The notes below the pieces were generated by a model that saw only the letters and a list, made by a program, of their open reading frames with translations, had not been told where the DNA came from and made no database searches. The position numbers and the translations under genes were made by a program. Source: Celerinatantimonas yamalensis (GTDB lineage Bacteria > Pseudomonadota > Gammaproteobacteria > Enterobacterales > Celerinatantimonadaceae). Taken from it: a stretch of 64,000 nt of DNA. Positions 35,508 through 44,922 of this stretch are shown here, piece by piece (within the stretch, counting starts at the first letter, position 1; each line of letters opens with the position of its first letter). The stretch is taken from NCBI RefSeq assembly GCF_046054155.1, contig NZ_JBEQCT010000001.1, positions 124,001 through 188,000 of the forward strand, read 5' to 3'.

Positions 35508-37339
35508 CAGTTTTCCTCCGATGACGAATGATGGTGCTGTTGTTGGTAGTCTAATTGCAACTGATTTTTCAATAACAAACTCGGGTCATTAGGAATTTGT
35601 TCCATCCAGTGTTGCAACTGTTTTTTATCGGCATAATTAGGAGCGCTTTTTTCTGTAGCCGCATTCTGTACAGCGGATGATTTTTGTTGAGCTAGACCTT
35701 GATCTTGCGATGCACTTGACGGTTTATTTGGGTGGCTTGAATCGTCATGGTTAGTATCGCGAGTGTTTGACATTGATTGTTCCGCCGCCTTATTAGGTTC
35801 TGTTGGTGTGCCAGAATGTCGTGCTGGCGAACTGTGATCTTTTGTTTCTTTAGAGGATGAATCCGTCTCAGAAGAGCGCTGTCCGGATGAGGACTTAGCT
35901 TGCGGATCCTTATTGGAACTTGAAGATTTTCCTTTATGAGGTTGCGGTGGTGTCTTTGATGATGATTGATCATTTTTTGATGATTGCTGTTTTTGTCGCT
36001 GCTTAAGTAGTGATTCGATTAACTGCTTGTTATGGACTGCATCACTTAGTTTTGCATCTTTAGCCAATGCCTTATTATAAGCGTGGATGGCATCTTGATA
36101 TTTGCCAAGGTGTGCATAAGCATTGCCGCGGTTATACCAGCCTTGAGCACTGTCATCCTTTTCGAATAATTGTAATGCTTGTTGGTAGTCGCCTGTTTTA
36201 TACCAAGCACTGGCTTGCCACTGCGGATCTTCAAATAACTTAGCCGCCTGTTGATAATGATGCTCGTGAAAGGCTTGATTAGCACTCTGAGATTGATTGA
36301 GCCACAAACTGGCCTGCGCCTTTGGTATAGTGCCCATCATTGCCACACATAACGCAAGTGTTAGCATAGGGAGTTGCCGGAATCGCCATAGCCATAACAG
36401 CAAGACAGGAAGAATAAGCCAATAGCCAGAATCAAGCCATTGACGCTGGCTGGAAAGAGCGTCGCGTCCATGGACTTGGTGATTTAAAGCTGATAGATGG
36501 GCCAGATTGCTGATATCACTATCAGAGGGTTGTACCCATTGACACAAACCATTCGTAGCTCGGCACAATGGTGCCACTGCATTAAGGTGTACGGATGCAA
36601 TGACAATGTTACCGCGATTATCTTTTAGTAATTGACCGTTAGCTAACGGAATAGGGGCGCCACTTTGACTCCCCACCGCTAAAAATGAGAAACGATAGTG
36701 ATATTTTTTCAATAATTCAGTAATTTTAGCTTGCTGATCAATCGGTGTACTATCACCGATCACCACAATATCACCATGTTGATAGCCGCTTTGCTCAAGC
36801 AACTTAATGGCCTGCGCCACCCCTGCGGCCAGATCAGAGCCTTGCTGAGGCATAATCGACGGCTTCAGATAGGGAACTAAATTAGCCACGGTTGCTTCAT
36901 CGGTACTAATCGGACTGATCGTAAAACCACCGCCAGCAAATGCAACCAGACCCGTTTCACCTCCACGCCAACTTTTCAACAAGTCGAGCGCTTTATAACG
37001 AGCAATATGCAAGCGGTCTGGTTTGGCATCAGTAGCGCGCATGGACATTGACATATCCATGACTAAAACGCGCGCATTACCGCCTTGCATCGCTGTGATC
37101 TGTGCTTTCTTGATGCTGGGGCCTGCTAATGCGACGAGAGTTAAACTGAGGATGAGCGTCATTAACCAAGGCCAACCTTGCCTCACACCTGATGAGCCCA
37201 ATACTAAATATTGGGTAATGGCATCAGGGAGCAAGGTATACCAACCTTGCTGGCGATGAGACCGCCATTGCCAGTACAACCAGATGCCGATGACAGGAAA
37301 TAACCATAACCACTCAGGGCGGATAAAATGAATGTTCAT
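35504..37339 (-). CDS. BatB/BatC-type protein: VWA domain plus TPR repeats
   Basis: 611 residues. Two N-terminal membrane helices flank a short loop. A von Willebrand A domain follows with the MIDAS motif D95-M-S97-M-S99 and the later VVIGDSTP strand. Then come a further helix pair (about 300-345), TPR repeats (about 360-440), and a long serine/lysine/glutamine-rich disordered stretch (about 450-575). This joins BatB and BatC functions in one chain, as in many gammaproteobacteria. The start at 37339 is set by GGAGA and by a 4-nt overlap with the upstream gene; the frame is open 78 nt further. Confidence 0.87.
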   Translation of the reverse strand: MNIHFIRPEWLWLFPVIGIWLYWQWRSHRQQGWYTLLPDAITQYLVLGSSGVRQGWPWLMTLILSLTLVALAGPSIKKAQITAMQGGNARVLVMDMSMSMRATDAKPDRLHIARYKALDLLKSWRGGETGLVAFAGGGFTISPISTDEATVANLVPYLKPSIMPQQGSDLAAGVAQAIKLLEQSGYQHGDIVVIGDSTPIDQQAKITELLKKYHYRFSFLAVGSQSGAPIPLANGQLLKDNRGNIVIASVHLNAVAPLCRATNGLCQWVQPSDSDISNLAHLSALNHQVHGRDALSSQRQWLDSGYWLILPVLLLWLWRFRQLPMLTLALCVAMMGTIPKAQASLWLNQSQSANQAFHEHHYQQAAKLFEDPQWQASAWYKTGDYQQALQLFEKDDSAQGWYNRGNAYAHLGKYQDAIHAYNKALAKDAKLSDAVHNKQLIESLLKQRQKQQSSKNDQSSSKTPPQPHKGKSSSSNKDPQAKSSSGQRSSETDSSSKETKDHSSPARHSGTPTEPNKAAEQSMSNTRDTNHDDSSHPNKPSSASQDQGLAQQKSSAVQNAATEKSAPNYADKKQLQHWMEQIPNDPSLLLKNQLQLDYQQQHHHSSSEENW

Positions 37340-38325
37340 GAGCGTCTCCAACTTAATGATAGGCGCGTAATCATAGGTGCAGCTAACATTAAAATAATGC
37401 TCAGCGCCAACGGCCATACATAGAGTTCATGCTTCGGTCGGTAGTACTGTTTTGGGCCTTTGATCGGTTCGAGCTGATCCAGTTGCTTATAGATAGATGC
37501 CATCTGTTTACTATTCGCCGCTCTAAAATATTCACCCCCCGTCATCTTTGCAATTTTTCTTAACAGGGTTTCATCAAGATCCTGGGATGGGTTGACGCGT
37601 TGTAAACCAAATATGGTGGGTTGTTCAAAACTTTTAGCACCGATACCGATGGTGTAAATGCGTACATGGTTTGCTTTTGCGACCTGTGCTGCGGCCATGG
37701 GTTGCACGACCCCAGCCGTATTTTGACCATCGGTGAGTAAAATAAGGACGCGCTGCTTAGCAGGTAAGCTCATCAACTCTTTCACACCTAAACCAATCGC
37801 TTCACCAATAGCGGTTTTATTACCCACTAATCCTTGCGTCATCTGTACGACATAATGATGGACGGTGGTGGTATCAAATGTGAGAGGTGCTTGCAGGTAG
37901 GCGTGATCGGCAAATAGAATGAGTCCGATCCGATCTCCACGACGATTTTCGACAAATTGTCCCAGTAGGTGGCGCAATGCAACTAATCGAGAAACGGGTT
38001 TAGATTTCCACTGCATGTCAGGGATCAGCATGCTGCCAGATAGATCGACGGCCACCATCATATTGCGTCCTTGACGAATGATGGGCGTTGTAGCTTGGTC
38101 TAACCATTGTGGCCGAGCTGCCGCGATTAAGAGTAATAACCACACTAGCCAAGCGAGCCATTTGATGCGAGGCCTTGCTGTAAGCGCTTGGTCTGATTCA
38201 ACATAGGGTAAACTAGTGTTGATTAATGGCGCAATGGGGGATTCGGGGCGTTTGAAAAAACGCTGAATCAACCAAGGTAAGGGGACTAAACAAAGGAGCG
38301 GCCACCAAGCCAAGGTGAAATTCAT
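37336..38325 (-). CDS. batA: BatA-type VWA domain protein
   Basis: 329 residues. Membrane helices at about 5-22 and 54-70 and at the C-terminus (about 305-322) flank a VWA domain. A complete MIDAS is present: D94-L-S96-G-S98, a threonine in GNKTAIGEAI, and LLTDGQNT. VWA domains bind partner proteins through a metal ion. The gene overlaps both neighbours by 4 nt (ATGA junctions), so the operon is tightly coupled. Confidence 0.88.
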   Translation of the reverse strand: MNFTLAWWPLLCLVPLPWLIQRFFKRPESPIAPLINTSLPYVESDQALTARPRIKWLAWLVWLLLLIAAARPQWLDQATTPIIRQGRNMMVAVDLSGSMLIPDMQWKSKPVSRLVALRHLLGQFVENRRGDRIGLILFADHAYLQAPLTFDTTTVHHYVVQMTQGLVGNKTAIGEAIGLGVKELMSLPAKQRVLILLTDGQNTAGVVQPMAAAQVAKANHVRIYTIGIGAKSFEQPTIFGLQRVNPSQDLDETLLRKIAKMTGGEYFRAANSKQMASIYKQLDQLEPIKGPKQYYRPKHELYVWPLALSIILMLAAPMITRLSLSWRRS

Positions 38326-38792
38326 ATAAGTCTCCTTGGTGCTGGCAGGGCGCTACAAAACCATTGTCGAGTCGCTTTAATTTGTGCCATGGACGCCGGA
38401 TACTCACTTTGATACAACGATGTGCTTAATTGGGTGGCGAGCTCAGAGCTAAAATAAACTGTTTGAGTCTGTCGATTTAAAAACTCAAACCATGCTTGCC
38501 CTGTTAATGCGGCGACTTGAGTTCGTGGATAAGCCTGTTGTGCCACCTGCTTGAGTAATTGATTGATTTGTTGGGCGCTGGCTTGTTGTAGCTCTAATGT
38601 TTTAAGCGCTTTGAGGGCTGCGCGGCGAACCACTCGGTGTTGCCAGTAGCGATAACTTAGGTAACTACATCCAAGTATGATCAATAGGCTAGCAAAGAAT
38701 AGCAACCACCATCCCAGCGCAGGCCAACCACTTTCGACAGTTGTGGGGAGTATAATATCTTTGAGTCCTTGGAGTGGATCAGAAGTAGGCAT
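38322..38792 (-). CDS. DUF4381 domain protein
   Basis: 156 residues with one membrane helix (about 25-46) and a cytoplasmic helical domain typical of DUF4381, a family that occurs between DUF58 and VWA genes in MoxR operons. It overlaps the DUF58 gene by 14 nt and the batA gene by 4 nt. Its role is unknown; the context argues for a membrane scaffold of the complex. Confidence 0.83.
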   Translation of the reverse strand: MPTSDPLQGLKDIILPTTVESGWPALGWWLLFFASLLIILGCSYLSYRYWQHRVVRRAALKALKTLELQQASAQQINQLLKQVAQQAYPRTQVAALTGQAWFEFLNRQTQTVYFSSELATQLSTSLYQSEYPASMAQIKATRQWFCSALPAPRRLI

Positions 38793-39678
38793 GCCAATCC
38801 TCAGAGGTAGAGAGTTGATGTAACGGTAAAACGTATTGGGCTAATTGAGTCTGAAGCCGCTGTTGGCGAGCGAGTGCAGCGCTTTGATAGGCTTGTTTAA
38901 ACCGTTTTGATTGAGGGCGCAACCAACTTTGGGTGGTGCCATGTGCTACAGATAATCGCCCATATGCCGCTTCAGGCAAAGAAAACTCCATAGGATCAGT
39001 GACTTGCCATAATGTGACGGAATGTCGCTGCGCGCAGTGACTTAAATGCGCCAGCTGCTTATCACTATAATGATAAAAGTCGCTGATTATGTGCAATGAT
39101 GCCCCCGTGGGTAGGCGACGAGTCATCGCGTCTAGATGGTTTTGAGTGGATATTGATTGGGTTAAGTGGGTCAACTGTTGTTGATAACAGGTGCAAAGTT
39201 GTTGCAGTTGAGCCAGCCACCGAGACTGCTGCTGAGCTAAGGGTGTATAAATTGGATCATTCGTGAGTAATTGTAGGCCCGTGCGTTGGCGTTCACCAAT
39301 GCTGTGCCAGCCAAGGATTGCGGCTAGTTCGCAGGCCATCATTGCTTTGATTTTATCTTGACTGCCAAAAAACATACTCACACTTAAGTCAATGGCCACA
39401 ATCACTGGCCGATCCCGCTCTTCTCGGAATATTTTACTGTGAGTTTTCCCAGTACGAGCACTGACTCGCCAATCAATATGACGTATATCATCCCCTCGTT
39501 GATACTGACGGACTTGATCAAATTCCATCCCATGGCCGCGTTGCGGACTTAAAATTTGCCCTGCTTGGCGACTATGGCTGAGTTGCTTTGTCAGTCCCGG
39601 ATGGTAGTGGATAAAACGACATTGCAACAGTTGCTCAAGTGACAACTCGATGGGAGATGCGCGATGAACAGCAAACAT
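38779..39678 (-). CDS. DUF58 domain protein
   Basis: 299 residues. The DUF58 signature GMEFDQVRQYQRGDDIRHID is at about residues 50-70, followed by a VWA-like fold with VIVAIDLSVSMFFG. It begins immediately next to the moxR stop (no spacer). In MoxR systems this protein is thought to act together with the AAA ATPase. Confidence 0.88.
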   Translation of the reverse strand: MFAVHRASPIELSLEQLLQCRFIHYHPGLTKQLSHSRQAGQILSPQRGHGMEFDQVRQYQRGDDIRHIDWRVSARTGKTHSKIFREERDRPVIVAIDLSVSMFFGSQDKIKAMMACELAAILGWHSIGERQRTGLQLLTNDPIYTPLAQQQSRWLAQLQQLCTCYQQQLTHLTQSISTQNHLDAMTRRLPTGASLHIISDFYHYSDKQLAHLSHCAQRHSVTLWQVTDPMEFSLPEAAYGRLSVAHGTTQSWLRPQSKRFKQAYQSAALARQQRLQTQLAQYVLPLHQLSTSEDWHAYF

Positions 39679-40635
39679 CTAAGCGACACTAACACATTGT
39701 ATGAGACGATCGATCAGCATATCGCTGGTTTGCCCTTGGGCAGCTGCTTGGTAACTTAACAACACGCGATGACGGAGTACTGCGGGTGCAAGTTGTTGAA
39801 TATCATCGGGCGTAACAAAGTCGCGATCGTCTAAAAATGCATATGCGCGGGCGCTGCGAGCCAGTGCAATGGTGGCGCGCGGACTGGCCCCAAATTCAAT
39901 TAAAGGAGCAAGCTCGGGGTCATAGCGTTCGCTGTGGCGAGTGGCGACAATTAAATCGACAATATATTGTTTCAATGCGGGTGCAATATGAACGCTCATC
40001 ACTGCATCACGCAGCTCAAATAATTGTGCTTGCGACAGCGGGGCTGGCCGATTGATATTATGGTGGCGCGCTTCGGCATCGGTAAGGTCAAGGATGGCTA
40101 ATTCGTGTTCAGCTTCAGGATAATCCAGATTAATTTTAAATAGAAAGCGATCGAGTTGCGCTTCAGGAAGTGGGTACGTTCCCTCTTGTTCGAGGGGGTT
40201 TTGAGTGGCCATAACCATAAATAGTTCGGGTAGCTTATATGTTCGTCGACCAATCGTCACTTGTCCTTCTGCCATCGCTTCAAGTAGAGATGATTGAACT
40301 TTAGCCGGAGCTCGATTGATTTCATCGGCCAGTAACAAATTGTGGAAAATTGGACCGCGCTGAAACGCAAAATCAGCTGTCTGTGGACGGAAAATATCAG
40401 TCCCAGTTAAATCGGATGGTAGTAAATCAGGTGTGAATTGAACACGATGAAAATTTCCCTCAACAACTTGAGAGAGAGCCTTAACTGCTCGAGTTTTGGC
40501 TAAACCTGGTGGGCCTTCCACTAGAATATGCCCAGCACTTAAAAGCGCGATCAGCAATTGGTCAATAAATTGCGATTGACCAATGATTTGTTGATTTAAA
40601 TATTGGCGTAATGGAGCTAATAATTGATGAGCCAT
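39679..40635 (-). CDS. MoxR-family AAA+ ATPase
   Basis: 318 residues. Walker A GPPGLAKT at 41-48, Walker B LLADEINRAP, the sensor region MATQNPLEQEGTYPLPEAQLDRF and the GASPRATIAL motif are all intact. MoxR ATPases act as chaperones for maturation of protein complexes, with VWA proteins as partners. It is the first gene of the MoxR-DUF58-DUF4381-BatA-BatB-BatD operon. The ATG has GAGG 5 nt upstream. Confidence 0.93.
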   Translation of the reverse strand: MAHQLLAPLRQYLNQQIIGQSQFIDQLLIALLSAGHILVEGPPGLAKTRAVKALSQVVEGNFHRVQFTPDLLPSDLTGTDIFRPQTADFAFQRGPIFHNLLLADEINRAPAKVQSSLLEAMAEGQVTIGRRTYKLPELFMVMATQNPLEQEGTYPLPEAQLDRFLFKINLDYPEAEHELAILDLTDAEARHHNINRPAPLSQAQLFELRDAVMSVHIAPALKQYIVDLIVATRHSERYDPELAPLIEFGASPRATIALARSARAYAFLDDRDFVTPDDIQQLAPAVLRHRVLLSYQAAAQGQTSDMLIDRLIQCVSVA

Positions 40636-41149
40636 TCGAACCTCATGCTCGCAGTCTTTAGATGAAGATAACTACTGACACTTTAAGATGCGTCAATATG
40701 TGCCTATGTTGATGCAATTTGTTGTCGTTCGTCAAGATGTTGATTCAACGTAAACCTATACTGAACAGATAAACTATACGGCTAAGCATCACGATGGTTG
40801 TTAAACCTATCAGACTTTTATCCAGACATCCAAATAGTATTAAAAATTCCAAGTATAGAGACGCTCTTTTATAGATACATGAGTCTTTTTTAATCGATCG
40901 TGACAATCTTGCCGTCCAGCGGCAATAGGTTGCCGTCTATCGCTCTGTTGATGAGAAGCACTTGGGTGTAAAGTCAGCGGCTGCGAGTGTTTAGCTACTT
41001 GGCCCGAAGGTTGCTTAACTGATGGAGTCAGTCGATTTTAGATGGCTGACAATAGGACGACTCGGCTGATGAATAAATTGAGTCAATAAAGACTAAAGTT
41101 TTAGATGAATTAGTCGATAGTCTGATAGACCCTGAATGGAGGATGGATA
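40636..41149. other. Non-coding region between divergent moxR and the orphan gene
   Basis: 514 nt. It holds a short inverted repeat, TTGCCG-TCCAG-CGGCAA (40909-40925), followed by another TTGCCGTC copy at 40930, and a sigma-28 promoter match at 41094-41120. I see no credible gene in it. A small minus-strand ORF at 41028-41213 overlaps the promoter and the start of the next gene, and has no family features. Confidence 0.6.
41094..41120 (+). promoter_or_regulatory. Candidate sigma-28 (FliA) promoter
   Basis: TAAAGTTT, an 11-nt spacer, then GTCGATAG. The consensus is TAAAGTTT-N11-GCCGATAA, so the -35 is perfect, the spacing is exact and the -10 matches at 6 of 8. It ends 29 nt before the ATG at 41150, leaving a short leader that contains the ribosome-binding site. 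Confidence 0.72.
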
Positions 41150-41713
41150 ATGCCGATAGGAAGTATAACCGGAGCTCATCGAGGCATTCGACAGGATCAA
41201 ATGGAACTGTCAAATCCTGATGCTAAAGCAAATGTTGCGTCATCGCCCAGTAAAACTGATGCGATGAGTGTTGCAGATGCTGGCGCAGATAAGCTTCGTC
41301 CAACTCGGTTATCCGGCAGAGGGGATGTGTCACCGTCAACTAAAGTGACATTATCTCATTCATCAGATCAAACTCAATCAAGTCAACCATTAACCTACCA
41401 TAAAGTCTATCGTTCTCAGCCTGCTAATACCCCTGATCCAAATGTTGTGAAGTACGAACTGGTGGCGGGTAAAGCGGATGCGCCGAGTGCGAGCAAGGAT
41501 GCATCATCGGAAAAGACCGCAAAGGCTGATCCGAAAACAGCTATTGATAAAAAAGCCAACAATAAAGGTGAGTCGGAAAAACTTAAGTCGCTTGCATCGG
41601 GCGCTTTAGGCTTAGATGCAAATGTCAAAGAGAAGAATTCTAACTTTTACCAAGCAGGTCAATTTATCAAAGCTGCGGCAACAGTAGGTGGTATTGTTGC
41701 TTTGTTTGTTTGA
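41150..41713 (+). CDS. Unrecognised protein, probable flagellar (sigma-28) regulon member
   Basis: 187 residues; I recognise no family. It is polar, with many Ser/Ala/Lys/Asp and a likely disordered first half. A more structured patch, LTYHKVYRSQP...VVKYELVAGK, lies at about 81-107. A lysine/alanine-rich helix region follows, then a hydrophobic end (about 165-187, FYQAGQFIKAAATVGGIVALFV-like) that could be a membrane anchor. There is no signal peptide. GGAGG 9 nt before the ATG and a terminator after the stop show it is a real single-gene unit. The sigma-28 promoter suggests co-expression with late flagellar or chemotaxis genes. Confidence 0.75.
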   Translation: MPIGSITGAHRGIRQDQMELSNPDAKANVASSPSKTDAMSVADAGADKLRPTRLSGRGDVSPSTKVTLSHSSDQTQSSQPLTYHKVYRSQPANTPDPNVVKYELVAGKADAPSASKDASSEKTAKADPKTAIDKKANNKGESEKLKSLASGALGLDANVKEKNSNFYQAGQFIKAAATVGGIVALFV

Positions 41714-41741
41714 TGAAAACTTATCCGGATGATATCTCTAC

Positions 41742-41762
41742 GGGGGCTTTGCCCCCTTTTTT
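41742..41762 (+). terminator. Terminator of the orphan gene
   Basis: GGGGGC-TTT-GCCCCC followed by six T residues, 28 nt after the stop: a textbook intrinsic terminator. Confidence 0.95.
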
Positions 41763-41849
41763 ATACTATGCTATATCAGCTTGCTCACGTGTTTGGCGAT
41801 GGGCATTTTCACCATGAATAAAAATCACAATATAAAAGGGAATATAAAA

Positions 41850-41926
<77 letters not shown>

Positions 41927-42242
41927 TAAGCAGGACACCATTGTGCGCCTATTTTTTATCAGTGCAAGAGGAAAACAGCTAACAATCATCTAGTTGGTTA
42001 AATTTTGATAAATATTTTGATGATTAATATTGAGTGATATGTACTGGGTATGCTGGAGTCGATATATTAATTAGAAATGTTGATTTTAATCGGTTGTATC
42101 AATAACAATGTTCTGAGTGAAAAGAATTGGTATAGACTAGTTATAAACGAAGCCATTGATCATCTGAAATAGGGTAGACGGTATTGGATTATTGGAGATA
42201 ATTAGTTGCTATTTCAGTTGACAAAAGTGAAGGATCGCAAGT
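41927..42242. other. AT-rich intergenic region before the EAL gene
   Basis: 316 nt, strongly AT-rich, between tRNA-Pro (minus) and the EAL gene (plus). It must contain the promoters of both, but I cannot assign them. I looked for a second sigma-28 site and found none that fits. Confidence 0.5.
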
Positions 42243-44693
42243 ATGAGTGAAGATGGATTGCTCAGTCAATTTACCGGTTTTCCTCTGAAATGGAGCTGGG
42301 ATGTGACCGCATCTGTGATGCGTTGTTCAGAGCAACTCCCTCTATTGTTGGGGTATCCCGAAGTGACCTCAATCACACTATCACAGTTAATTGCAAGTGC
42401 TGAGCTGAGCCAGCGTGAGATACTCAAAGAGTGCATTCGTGATGCCTATCAAGGACAGCACACTCGTGAAGTTCGGATTGTCGTTAACGGTTCGCAACGT
42501 TTTATTGCTCTATTGTGTATTTGGACTGATCCAGCATTACCCAAGCTCATTCAAGGCACGTTAGAATTTCTCATTGATGTTCCCTCGCAACAAGTTGAAT
42601 TTGATCTCTTTTACCATTTATTTGTCCATGCCCATGTCGGAATGCTAGTACTCGATAACCAGCAGCGTATTTTGATGGCCAATCAAGAGTTTTGCCGAAC
42701 CACGGGGTTTCAAGAAAATGAGCTATTAGGGGTGTCAGCTGAGTTATTTGGCGGGCATGATTCGGACCCCGCGCTCTATCAACGTATTTGGCAAACTGTT
42801 GCTAAAAAAGGATTCTGGATAGGTGAATTATTAGCCCGTGATAAGCAAGGGTATACGTTTGCTCATGAATTAACGTTGCAGCGGATTGTCGTCAACTCAG
42901 ATAAACGGCAGTTTTTTGTGGCGATATCAAAACGTCTTGATATCTCGATGGCGCATCTGCTGGATGATGAAGGCCCTACATCCACGACAGTGCAGAATGA
43001 GTCGCTGTCGAAATTCCCCAATGCGAGCGAATTTAAGCAAGTCTTAGGGCAGCATTTTAATGAACTGCCCAGTGATCAAACGATAGTCGTATTTGTTTTT
43101 CAGCCTTATTTTTCAAAAAACATCAGTGTATCAATGAGTCATTGGCTTATTGGTAATCGACTTATAGAACTGCCCAACGAGATGACGCTAGGGGTTTTTA
43201 CCCCGGAACTTTTTGCGGGATTTATCGTTGTTCCTCGAAATTTGGGCGTGATTCATCGACATCTTCAGACATTATTGGCGTTGGTTTGTAATGAAAGTCA
43301 GGAGAGTGGTGAAAGCGATGAAATCGGTGTTCATGTCAATATCGGTGTATCTATCTTAGGAACCGACGCTGTTTCTGTTTCGCAGCTGATAAGCCATGCC
43401 AGTCAAGCTTTGGTTGCGACGCGAGAACGTGACAAATCCATGATTATCTATTTTGATAATCGATTACAGAAAAAAATGGATCATAAACAAGTTCTTTCAC
43501 GATTACTCGATAAGTCGATTAAGCAAAATACCATTAACGTATTCTATCAACCTATTGTGGATTTAAATACTTTAAAAATTGTTAAATTTGAGGCGCTTTT
43601 TCGAGTTAAATTAGACACAAAATTGCCGTATAACACGCAGGAATTGATTCAATTAGCCGAAGAAAATGGTTGGATTGACCGGATCGATATGGCTGTGACG
43701 CGTCGAGCGTTAATCGATTTAGCCGCACTACAAACATACTTTAAAAATCCAGCATTGCAGTTATCTGTGAATCGTTCAATGCATAATGATCGGCTGTCAC
43801 ATTGCTGCTTGGAGGATACGCTCAACATCATCATGGAGGCTCGTATTGATCCTTCGTTAGTGACCGTCGAGTTAACCGAGTCTTCCCTTTTGGCGGATAT
43901 TGACCGACAAATGGTCTGGATTGACCGACTCAAAAAGCAGGGTATTGAAATTGCTATCGATGATTTTGGTACGGGTTACTCATCATTTTCGTACTTGCTG
44001 AATTTACCCATTAATATTATCAAGATTGACCGTAGTTTCGTAACCGAGCTAAAAATGGGTTCCAATGCTTATATGATGATTGAGATGGTGACATCACTGG
44101 TGCATCAGATGGGGGGGAAAGTCGTCGCAGAAGGCGTTGAAACGAGCGAAGTATTACATATGCTCTCTCAAGCCAAAGTGGATTATGCACAGGGGTATTT
44201 ATTGAGTAAGCCGATGAGCCTCAAAGACATTGTTGCGGGCCAACTAGCCGCGAGCTTTCCTTCTTTGCAACGTGTATTAATTACCTCGAAAGTACAACAT
44301 GTACGCGATGTCATGCAGCGAGAGTTTCTGAGAGTAGGCTTAGATCATAAGCTCTCGGTGGCGCGTGAGTTGATGCATAATCATCACGTTGTTTTTTTGG
44401 TTGTTATCGAAGAGGGAAAATGCTGTGGTATTTTACGTGAGGCAGATATTAACTTGGCGATAAGCCCTTATATCAATACTGATGGTGAACAACAACGTGA
44501 TTTAAATACGTTGAATAAACGTGTTCATCAGCTCATGCAACGAGATGGTTTCGCGAGTGTTCATCAGGACTGTGAAATCACCTTTATTCAACGCTTGTTG
44601 CAAGACCCGAATAATCAGGTTGTGGTGGTGACAGGGGAACACGGTGGTTGTGTGGGTATTATCACGGCGGATGTGCTCTTACAGTATGTTTAA
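42243..44693 (+). CDS. PAS-(degenerate GGDEF)-EAL-CBS protein, probable c-di-GMP phosphodiesterase
   Basis: 816 residues without membrane helices. An N-terminal PAS-like region (about 10-110) and a second, clearer PAS (about 120-235, HVGMLVLDNQQRILMANQEF) precede a GGDEF-like fold lacking the GGDEF motif (about 265-405). An EAL domain (about 415-665) and a C-terminal CBS pair (about 680-815) follow. The EAL catalytic set is complete: E450-A-L, N510, E543, D573-D574, K594, E630, Q650. It should therefore hydrolyse c-di-GMP, with sensing by PAS and perhaps nucleotide binding by CBS. AAGGA precedes the ATG. Its position near the Tad pilus genes makes a role in attachment plausible. Confidence 0.88.
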   Translation: MSEDGLLSQFTGFPLKWSWDVTASVMRCSEQLPLLLGYPEVTSITLSQLIASAELSQREILKECIRDAYQGQHTREVRIVVNGSQRFIALLCIWTDPALPKLIQGTLEFLIDVPSQQVEFDLFYHLFVHAHVGMLVLDNQQRILMANQEFCRTTGFQENELLGVSAELFGGHDSDPALYQRIWQTVAKKGFWIGELLARDKQGYTFAHELTLQRIVVNSDKRQFFVAISKRLDISMAHLLDDEGPTSTTVQNESLSKFPNASEFKQVLGQHFNELPSDQTIVVFVFQPYFSKNISVSMSHWLIGNRLIELPNEMTLGVFTPELFAGFIVVPRNLGVIHRHLQTLLALVCNESQESGESDEIGVHVNIGVSILGTDAVSVSQLISHASQALVATRERDKSMIIYFDNRLQKKMDHKQVLSRLLDKSIKQNTINVFYQPIVDLNTLKIVKFEALFRVKLDTKLPYNTQELIQLAEENGWIDRIDMAVTRRALIDLAALQTYFKNPALQLSVNRSMHNDRLSHCCLEDTLNIIMEARIDPSLVTVELTESSLLADIDRQMVWIDRLKKQGIEIAIDDFGTGYSSFSYLLNLPINIIKIDRSFVTELKMGSNAYMMIEMVTSLVHQMGGKVVAEGVETSEVLHMLSQAKVDYAQGYLLSKPMSLKDIVAGQLAASFPSLQRVLITSKVQHVRDVMQREFLRVGLDHKLSVARELMHNHHVVFLVVIEEGKCCGILREADINLAISPYINTDGEQQRDLNTLNKRVHQLMQRDGFASVHQDCEITFIQRLLQDPNNQVVVVTGEHGGCVGIITADVLLQYV

Positions 44694-44922
44694 AAATAGT
44701 GCATAAAATATGCTATTTATTCTAAGTAGTCATGAATGACTATCTACATAGAGGCATGCAAAGAGCCTCGTTAGCAAAATGTTGTCTAATAAACTTAAAA
44801 TTATGACCATAGTTGTGCCATAAAGGGCTTTATTTATCCCGTTTTAACAGACTCTAGAGGTCAATGTTAAAATTCCAAGACACCTCACGCATTGATATCT
44901 TGCCAGTTGAAAACACGTTATA

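Noticed and set aside
41028..41213. Small minus-strand ORF overlapping the orphan gene start
   Set aside because: It covers the sigma-28 promoter and the start of a well-supported gene, and has no recognisable features.
41927..42242. Sigma-28 promoter for the EAL gene
   Set aside because: The best TAAA...GAT combinations have wrong spacing or lack the CGATA core.
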